Positions 56,877-64,000 of a stretch of DNA of 64,000 bases are shown here, piece after piece. Where the stretch lies: positions 15,751,207 to 15,815,206 of the forward strand of contig CM055111.1 in assembly GCA_029204225.1 (NCBI GenBank). Direction: 5' to 3'. The position numbers and the translations under genes are program-made. Source of the stretch: Diphasiastrum complanatum (taxonomy: Eukaryota > Streptophyta > Lycopodiopsida > Lycopodiales > Lycopodiaceae). Under the pieces are notes generated by a model that saw nothing but the letters and a program-made list of their open reading frames with translations, made no database searches and was not told the DNA's origin. Positions within the stretch are counted from its first letter, which is position 1. Each line of letters opens with the position of its first letter.

Positions 56877-58475
56877 TAGTTTGAGTACTGCAACTTCACA
56901 TAAGAGCCAACAACATACCAAGAAACTATCCAGAGTCCAGAGGGAGAATTCTGGAAACAGGCAATGTCAGAAGAGATTGAGTCGATGAGGCAAAACGAGA
57001 CATGGACATTAGAGCCACTGCCAGAAAACAGAAAATTAGTTGACTGCAAGTGGGTGTACAAGAAAAAGCTGAAATCAGATGGCACCAGTGGCCGCTACAA
57101 AGCAAGGCTTGTCACGAAGGGCTACACGCAGAGATATGGTGTCGACTATTTTGACACATATTTGCCCATGGTCAAGATGACAAGCATAAGGCTGCTCCTT
57201 GCATACGCCACATAGTACAATCTGGAAATTCACCAAATTGACGTGAAAACAGCCTTTCTCCATGGAGATCTAGAGGAGGAAATTTTCATGAAGCAACCTG
57301 AAGGCTATGAAGACCCCGACAACAAAAAATATGTATGTCGATTGTAGAGATGCATCTACGGTCTAAAACATGCATCACGAGCCTGGTACAAAAAGCTTAA
57401 TGGTCTTCTGAAGTCTCTAGACTTCAATCCTACTCAACCAGACTGTAATGTCTACATCAAAAGAGTAGGAAAGGATTTTGTGATACTGACCATTTTCGTG
57501 GATGATTTGCTGATGATAGGAAATTTCTTAATGTTGATCAAAGACACGAAGAGTCAGATTTCTAAAAACTACAAAATCACAGATCTTGGAGAAGCAATAA
57601 AATGCCTAGGGCTGCAGATCAGAAGAGATCGAACAAATGGCAAAATGCACTTGATCAGTCAGAATACGCCAGAAAAGTGCTGAAGCAATACCACATGATG
57701 GACTGTGAAGGAAAAGCCACACCAATGATAGCTGGAGCCAAGCTCATGAAACAGGATTGCCCAAAAATAGAAGAGAAAGAATAGAAGATGGCAAGTATAC
57801 CCTACCAAAACTTAATTGGTAGTCGGATGTACTTAACAATTTGTACCAGGCCCGATCTAGCCTTCTCTGTTTATGCATTGAGCCAATTCTGTTCTAATCC
57901 TAGTCTAGCACATTGGAAAATGGCCAAACGAATCCTACAGTATCTGAAGGGTACCCAGAATGTTGGATTAACCTACAGAGCTAGAAACGAAGAGAAAGGA
58001 TTCGAGCTGCATCACTACAGTGATGCGGGCTGGGCGAGCTGCAAAGGTGATAGCAAAGCCATTACTAGAGAATGTACAATAGCATGTGGAGCTGCAATCA
58101 ACTGGATATGCAAAAATCAGAATCTGGTAGCTCAATCCTCTTGTGAGACTGAGTATGTCGCAGCCTCAAAAGTGCCGAATGAGGAAGTGCGGCTACAAAT
58201 GATGTTGGAGGCAATCGGGATACCACAAGAAGGGCCAAGCACGATGATGATGGACTCCCAGAGTGTCATCTATTTGTCCTAGGATCCTGTCTTTCATTCA
58301 AAGACGAAGCACATTCCTCTGAAGTACCATCACATTCGAGATTTGATCTCAAAAGGAGAGCTCCAGGTCCAGTTCATAAAATCAGAAAGTATGATTGCAG
58401 ATCTCCTCACGAAACCACTCGACAAGCCACTCTTTACCAAGCAAAGAGAGGCAATTGGATTGAATGAACAAAGTT
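56877..58475 (+). pseudogene. Copia reverse transcriptase and RNase H of element F
   Basis: After TAG and TAA near 56880-56900 the frame continues: EIESMRQNETWTLEPLPENR, VDCKWVYKKKLKSDG, ARLVTKGYTQRYGVDYFDTY. TAGs at 57213 and 57345 precede CIYGLKHASRAWYKK. The catalytic box is FVDDLLM (57500). A one-base shift near 57655 moves to the frame SEYARKVLKQYHMMDCEGKA, then IPYQNLIGSRMYLTICTRPD, HWKMAKRILQYLKGTQNVGL and the RNase H motifs HHYSDAGWAS, SSCETEYVAASK and MDSQSV, with TAGs at about 57782 and 58280, ending with IADLLTKPL near 58410. Confidence 0.93.
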
Positions 58476-58483
58476 GCAAGGTT

Positions 58484-58493
58484 CAAGTGGGAG
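58484..58493 (+). other. Element F polypurine tract
   Basis: CAAGTGGGAG immediately before the TGTCAG start of the 3' LTR; site of plus-strand DNA priming. Confidence 0.85.
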
Positions 58494-59292
58494 TGTCAGA
58501 AATGGTGAACTCCTGCAACTTTGTCAAAGCACGAAAAAGACATGAAGGTCGAACAAGAATGATTCGCGACATTCAACATGTCTTTGACTCAAAGCACGAA
58601 CAATTCGAGAATCATTCGCGAATCGCAAACACATCTCTAGGATCACAAATCCCAAAAGGGACGCAAAATGAAAACTACAAAAAAGAAATGAAAAGAACAA
58701 AAGCAAACGGGAGATTATGAATCAAACGAAGATAAATCTTTCGCTCTATCAGCTGGCAGCTCAACAGGCCTCACGCCTAGCTGAAACGAGTAGCAACGAT
58801 GAAAACTAACTAACTAGTTGATTAGCGTTAAATAGTCATGTGATTCGACGTTTAGCTATCTTGAAAACTCCACAGAGTGGAGGTATAAACGATCCTCTCT
58901 GGATCATATCAAAATGATGAGAATACAGAGATCTGTAAGAGACAGAGAGAGACGTAGCGAATAGAGTAAGAAAGTAAAGACACCATAGTTGTGCATGAAA
59001 GTCTGCCAACGAGTAGAACATAGCGTAAGAGCATAGTGTCAATCCGCCAATGAGCAAGACACTGACGATCTCGCTCCAAAACCAAACTGACAATATAGTC
59101 GCTCTATTTTTGTGTATCTCTTTGTCTTGTGCTGTGTGTCTTGATTGCTAGAATAAAATATGTTCTGTGATGCGTGGTCGAGTGTCTGGGATTCTGTAAG
59201 GGCTTCTCCACGAAAAGATAATTCAATGAAAGAAAATTGTTTGCAAAAAGAGAGGGAGAAGATGAACACGAAATAGTCTCGCTTATGCGACA
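58494..59292 (+). mobile_element. Element F 3' LTR
   Basis: 799 bp from TGTCAGAAATGG to ...CTTATGCGACA, matching the 5' LTR throughout. TATAAA at 58884-58889. Confidence 0.95.
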
Positions 59293-59760
59293 CTTGCCAA
59301 GCTCCCTCCAGCACACAAGCTCTCACAGGTAACTATAACTTGTCTTGATGAGAAGGTGAAGAATCAGTAAATAGCTAGTTTAGAACAAGATGATTTTATC
59401 ATTTTTGAGCTCTTGATACTAATCTATAACTTCTACAATCTATCTATAAACCACAATACTTCCCAAGATCAATCTCGATCAATGTGTGAATAAGAGTAGT
59501 TGTGAATATGTAATTAGCTATAGTCTTGTTTTTTATTCTTGGAAAGTTTGAGCTTCATCTGAAAACATGGTATTATTATGAGTAGATTGGATGAGATATT
59601 GTTCAATTATAGTTCTATAATCTAAGCATTCTAAACCACACACATCTACTATAGTATACAAGCATCAAATTATCCTTCACTGTAATCGATTCACATATCT
59701 TGGATTTTTCATTGTCGAAATTCTCATTTGCATTCATTCAAAACTCCCGAAGAACTATAC
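59293..59760. repeat. Remainder of the right tandem unit after element F
   Basis: Starting with CTTGC (target duplication), the sequence CTCCCTCCAGCACAC(A/C)AGCTCTCA and the following 430 bp match 53143-53565 of the left unit, with many substitutions. The duplication therefore predates the insertion of element F. Confidence 0.85.
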
Positions 59761-60377
59761 GCTCAGTATCATATTGTGGGCAAGCACATGGGGAACAACA
59801 CAATTCTATATTTGAGAGCCTTGTTTGTTGTGAACAATGAAATAGAGTACAATGAAATTGACATCGTTATTTGTTTCTTACATATAGAATGAGTAGTCCA
59901 ATGTTTTCAAATGTACATATTACAAAATGATTTGTGGCCCTTGAAAACTATGCAAATGGATTCTCATGGTCTAGCTTTGAACCTTAGTTTATAATTAATA
60001 TGTTGACGCGTTGTTATGCTATGTTATCTGATAACAATTTGTAGACTATGTTTTCATGCCAGGTTCAACCTAACATTGTGCACTTGTGCCTAAAATTTGT
60101 GGTATATTATAGTGATGACTTTATGCCAAAAGAACAAAAACCATTTATTGACTTTATAAATTTATGCAATCCCATACTTTCTTTATGGGTGTCAAAACCA
60201 ACTTATACCATTTTATTATAGACAATTGTATATGTATACACAAAGAATAAGAGCAATGTCAAGAGGTTTGATCTTGCTCTAAAATGAACTCTTATGGGAG
60301 CCATCCCCAATTGCTATCTACTACATATAGTATGAAGTAGGGGATATAAACCTAACAAAAAGTTGGCCTCTAATCAT

Positions 60378-60411
<34 letters not shown>

Positions 60412-60421
60412 CGAGAGAGAG

Positions 60422-60458
<37 letters not shown>

Positions 60459-61170
60459 ATTGTCAAACAACCCTATAAAGGCCTTTAAATTTAACAAAAT
60501 GCAATAACGGATGGGAAGTACAAGAGTAGATATATATACTCCATGCTCGCTTGCACTCCACTCGCCACCTCAATAAGTGCACAGTGACTCAACAACATGA
60601 CAACCAAAATCAAATGTCAGTTCATAGGCCTATTCACTCTCTGTAAGTTGTAAGTTTCATGATTCTATAGTTGTATGAGTCTATACCGCATATGGGGTTG
60701 AATCAACCCTTGGTACTGTATGGTTAACTGGGGGTTTAATTAGAGACATGGCAATTACTATCTCCAGCATTTTTTGGAAACATGTATCGAATGATGAAAC
60801 ACGTTCAAAATGGTAAGTACGAAACGACCCCGTTCTGAAATGTCAAATGCACATTCGAAACAACTATACAAATTTATGAAATTTTTTTGTATTTCAAGCA
60901 CGAGCTATGGATTATATCTTATGTACTATAGTTAAGATGAATTGTGATTCATGTAGATTGTAAATTATAATATGTATTTCCATTTTCTAGCTCTAGTAAG
61001 TTGTAATCGATCAAATCAACTACGTGTGAACTTTGAAACACCCAACATTGTGAACTTTCAACTTAGTCTTGCGTAAAATATAGTAGTATGGACATTGGAG
61101 ATAGAAATTGGATGTATCTATTTATTGCTAGTCTTTTTTTGACATTTCTAAATCCAAAAAAACTCATAAA
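59761..61170. other. Gene-free AT-rich stretch
   Basis: No coding motif recognised apart from the microsatellite listed separately. Confidence 0.3.
60378..60456. repeat. (GT)n(GA)n microsatellite
   Basis: About 9 GT repeats followed by about 30 GA repeats with two GC interruptions. Confidence 0.95.
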
Positions 61171-61177
61171 AATACAT

Positions 61178-63100
61178 CCACAAGGAAGAAGGAAGATCCT
61201 AGTGCATGCAAAGGGATCATGGTTGGATACTCATCCACCAAGAAAGAAGGCCTATAGAGTCTTTATACTCTCTACTTCTCAAGTTATTGAAAGTAGAGAT
61301 GTTGTCTTTCATGAAGATCAACACTCATCATTTGAAGAGGCCGAGATCAAGAAATCTATGGATGCATCATCAATTATTGATTTTAAAGACAATCATGATG
61401 TGATGGGGTCGAGATTTGAAGAAGACTCTCCTCGGATTTTTTCACCAAGAAGATCCATGAGAGATAGATCCGAGCCTAAGAGGCTCTCATATGTTGACAA
61501 AGGCAAACAAGTGGATCTTGATTCCACTGATTATGTTTTTCATGTCTCTCATGAAGAGCCAAAGAATGTACAAGAGGCACTCAATACCAAGGAGTGGTAT
61601 GATGCCATGAAGCAAGAGTATGATGCATTGATCACCAACAATACTTGGGAGCTTGTGGATCCTCCATCCAACAAGCATGTGATTGGTTGCAAGTGGGTAT
61701 TTCGGATCAAGTTCAATCATGATGGCACCATCAACAAGCATAAAGCAATACTATGTGCTAAAGGATTTGCTCAAATCCATGGTCTTGATTATGAGGAGAC
61801 CTTTGCACCTGTTGCAAAGATGGTGACAATAAGAATTCTTATTTCTCTTGCTTGTTTTTTCAAGTGGAAGGTGTTCCAATTAGATGTATCCAATGCTTTT
61901 CTAAATGGTTATCTTGAGGAGGAGATCTATATGGAACAACCTCAAGGATTCATCGAGGATGAGTCCAAAGTGTGCTTGCTCTTCAAAAGTCTTTATGGAC
62001 TCAAGCAAGCACCAAGATCATGGTATTCAAGACTTAACTCTTTTCTTATCTCACTAGGATTTACCCTTAGTGACTATGATCCTTCCATGTATCTAAAGTT
62101 TGTTGATAGCAATATTGTCATTCTTCTAATTTATGTTGATGACATTATTCTTTGTGGAAGTTGTATCAAGCTAGTTGATGAAACCAAGCTAGCACTTGGA
62201 TGTGAGTTTAGAATGCAAGATCTAGGCTCAGAGATACATTACATCCTAGGCCTAGACATTGATTTTTATGAAAATCATGTCTTTATATGCCAATCTAGAT
62301 ATGCTCACTCTATGTTGAAAAAATTCCATATGAAAAATTCTAAGAGCATAGATACTCCAATGGAGCAAATTGTAAAAGATCCTAATAAAGGTGATGAAAG
62401 ATCCTTTGAGGACATCACGCTTTTTAGGAGTCTTGTAGGCTCCTTGATTTGGCTTACCATTACTAGGCCCGATCTTAGTTTTTGTGTGCACAAATTGAGT
62501 CAATTTATGCAAGATCCTAAGATCCATCATTGGAAGATGGCCAAGAGGATTCTAAGATATGTATCTTCATCTTGTGATTATGGTCTACTCTATAAAAGTG
62601 AAGATCTATCCATTATTGGCTACTCGGATTCAGACTTTGCAAGTGACAAGATGGATCGAAAGTCTATTAGTGCATACACTATCTTTCTTGGAGGCAATCT
62701 AATATCTTGGCTTTCCAAAAAGCAAGATACTATATCTCTCTCTTCATGTGAGGCCGAGTAAAAAGCACTCACTACAACTACCAAAGAAGTGCTTTGGATC
62801 AAGAGGTTATTAATGGAACTAAAGTGTATCAAGGAGGATGATCTACCAATGATCAAGTGTGATAATATCTCGGCCCAAGCTCTTGCCAATAATCCCATAT
62901 TTCATGCAAGAAGCAAGCACATAGAAGTGGCACACCATTTTGTGAGAGAAAAGCTTATTGGAGGAGAAATCTATTTGGAGCATGTCAACTCGTCCTCTTG
63001 TATTGCCGATCTACTCACCAAGCCTTTGGGCAAAAGTGCTTTCATCAAGCATAGATCTAATCTTGGAGTTATATCAAGATCAATGCTCAAATCTTCATAG
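61178..63100 (+). pseudogene. Copia integrase C-terminus, RT and RNase H (element G)
   Basis: 5' truncated: homology begins near 61178 with EDPSACKGIMVGYSS (one frame), a one-base shift near 61245, then KAYRVFILSTSQVIESRDVV. The RT is continuous: EWYDAMKQEYDALITNNTWE, IGCKWVFRIKFNHDGTINKH, FQLDVSNAFLNGYLEEEIYM, YGLKQAPRSWYSRLNSFL, YVDDIILCG (catalytic box intact, about 62134), then GSLIWLTITRPDLSFCVHKL. RNase H SDSDFASDKMDRKSISAY and SLSSCEAE run into TAA at 62759-62761, resuming as IKCDNISAQALANNPIFHAR and IADLLTKPLGKSAF to a stop at 63098-63100. Only one stop over the RT-RNase H part, making it the best preserved pol here. Confidence 0.93.
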
Positions 63101-63118
63101 ATAATTTTTTAGGAGGAG

Positions 63119-63855
63119 TGTGAAGAATTGAAAAAGATTATCTATGTTAGATATAGGGGTCTTATGTTTTTTACATCAAGCATCTAGGTGTAGGATGTTG
63201 ATAGGAATAAATTTGGCATAGATGGCAAATTATGCATTTCCACTTGTAATGCCACTATTGAGCCAAAATAGAGTAAGAGGCTAAACACTTGCCAATTAGA
63301 GTGTAGACAAGTGTAAAGTTTTTGTTTGATGAATTCCAAGAGGTCCAATAGGATTTAGAGGTGGAACCTTGTGAGGTCCAATAGGAAATTGAGGTGTGCT
63401 TGAATATAGTCCAGTAGAATTAAGAGGTGCATGGATCAATGATCCAATAGGATCAAGAGGTGACAAAATATGGTCCAATCATAGTTAAGCATAGTGGCAG
63501 CTCGTGGACCTACTAGTATCATTGTACTCCTCATTTTGAACCTAATTGATTTGGTGATTTCATGGATTTTGTGAGTTATTGGATTTCTAGCTTTCTCTCT
63601 CTACCCGAGAGCTCATGATGCATTTTCTCTCTCTACCCGAGGAGAGCAGCTTGTTTATACTTAGGTTATGTTTTGAATACTTCCCACATGTGTGAGTGAG
63701 AGTTGGAAGTGATTGAATGCATGTAGTAGTGTGTTTTTGCCATAGGATTCAAGATTGATCTTGAATCTCAATCTAGTCTTGATCTTGGTGCATCTACACA
63801 CCTTAGGAGATCACAAGTACATGTAGTGGACAATCCACACGTGTGAAATTCAACA
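63119..63855 (+). mobile_element. LTR of element G, shared with a following element
   Basis: 737 bp from TGTGAAGAATTG, after polypurine AGGAGGAG, to ...GAAATTCAACA. It matches the LTR at 32045-32802. It is the 3' LTR for the RNase H on its left and, because a primer binding site follows directly, also a 5' LTR. Confidence 0.93.
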
Positions 63856-64000
63856 TGGTATCAGAGCCTTCCTAAGGTAACCATGCATTTTGATCCATCT
63901 AAGTGAAGAAATTTTCATCAGTCTTGAGCTAGAAGTTGTCAAGGCCCATTTTCCTAGCTATCTTGTTCAATCTTGGATCAGAAGAGATCAAAAGGACATT
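63856..64000 (+). mobile_element. Primer binding site and leader of a further D/G-family element, cut by window end
   Basis: TGGTATCAGAGCC at 63856-63868, then a leader matching element D at about 32816-32947 (ATGCATTTTGATCCA, TCTTGAGCTAGAA, TTTTCCTAGCTATCTTGT). The interior continues past the window. Confidence 0.9.

Larger units (their letters stand above)
53596..59292 (+). mobile_element. Full-length copia element F with CTTGC target duplication
   Basis: 5,697 bp: LTR 53596-54390, primer binding site, gag-pol remnant, polypurine tract, LTR 58494-59292. The 5-bp target site CTTGC is at 53591-53595 and 59293-59297. Gag, protease, integrase, RT and RNase H are all present in copia order but broken. 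Its LTRs differ by scattered substitutions and a 4-bp length difference, so insertion is not very recent. Confidence 0.97.

Noticed and set aside
1-64000. tRNA or rRNA genes
   Set aside because: The initiator-tRNA-like 12-mers found are retrotransposon primer binding sites, not tRNA genes; no cloverleaf or rRNA core was recognised.

Overview
The window looks like a repeat-dense intergenic stretch of a land-plant nuclear genome. The evidence is at least seven Ty1/copia retrotransposon copies or fragments, one Ty3/gypsy element, a CACTA (En/Spm) transposon with TNP2 transposase, a non-LTR retrotransposon scrap, several (GT)n(GA)n or (CT)n microsatellites, AT-rich spacers and GT-AG introns. The species cannot be told from sequence alone. 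No tRNA, rRNA or CRISPR was seen.

Layout. 1-2.46 kb: copia element A on the minus strand, running off the left edge, with a duplicated primer binding site and an LTR-like region. 2.56-3.08 kb: degenerate 25-bp tandem repeat. 3.66-6.43 kb: chimeric copia remnant B (minus). 8.67-9.35 kb: 328-bp tandem duplication. 10.1-10.6 kb: a two-exon RING-H2 gene, the best candidate for an intact host gene. 12.1-18.3 kb: copia fragments joined to a decayed Ty3/gypsy element (minus). 19.6-21.7 kb: tandem repeats and a Transposase_24-like region. 25.2-27.4 kb: two copia remnants (H and I, minus). 27.4-31.4 kb: decayed CACTA transposon. 32.0-41.6 kb: copia element D carrying a nested copia element E with three LTRs and a non-retroviral segment where reverse transcriptase should be. 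43.7-48.1 kb: two decayed minus-strand genes, one FCP1/HAD-phosphatase-like and one combining a ParB-like domain with an N4/N6 amino-methyltransferase-like fold. 48.3-51.05 kb: an array of about 20-bp palindromes directly upstream of the ParB-like gene. 51.9-52.4 kb: LINE reverse-transcriptase scrap. 53.6-59.3 kb: full-length but pseudogenised copia element F with intact LTRs and a CTTGC target duplication. 61.2-64 kb: copia element G, same family as D, whose right LTR is followed by a second primer binding site and leader.

Most genes here are retrotransposon proteins (Gag, protease, integrase, reverse transcriptase, RNase H), nearly all broken by stops and frameshifts. The non-retroviral part that deserves attention is 43.7-51 kb: a ParB-like/methyltransferase gene with a GT-AG intron, an FCP1-like neighbour on the same strand and an upstream palindrome array. 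This combination recalls DNA-modifying mobile systems, but any functional link between gene and palindromes is inference.
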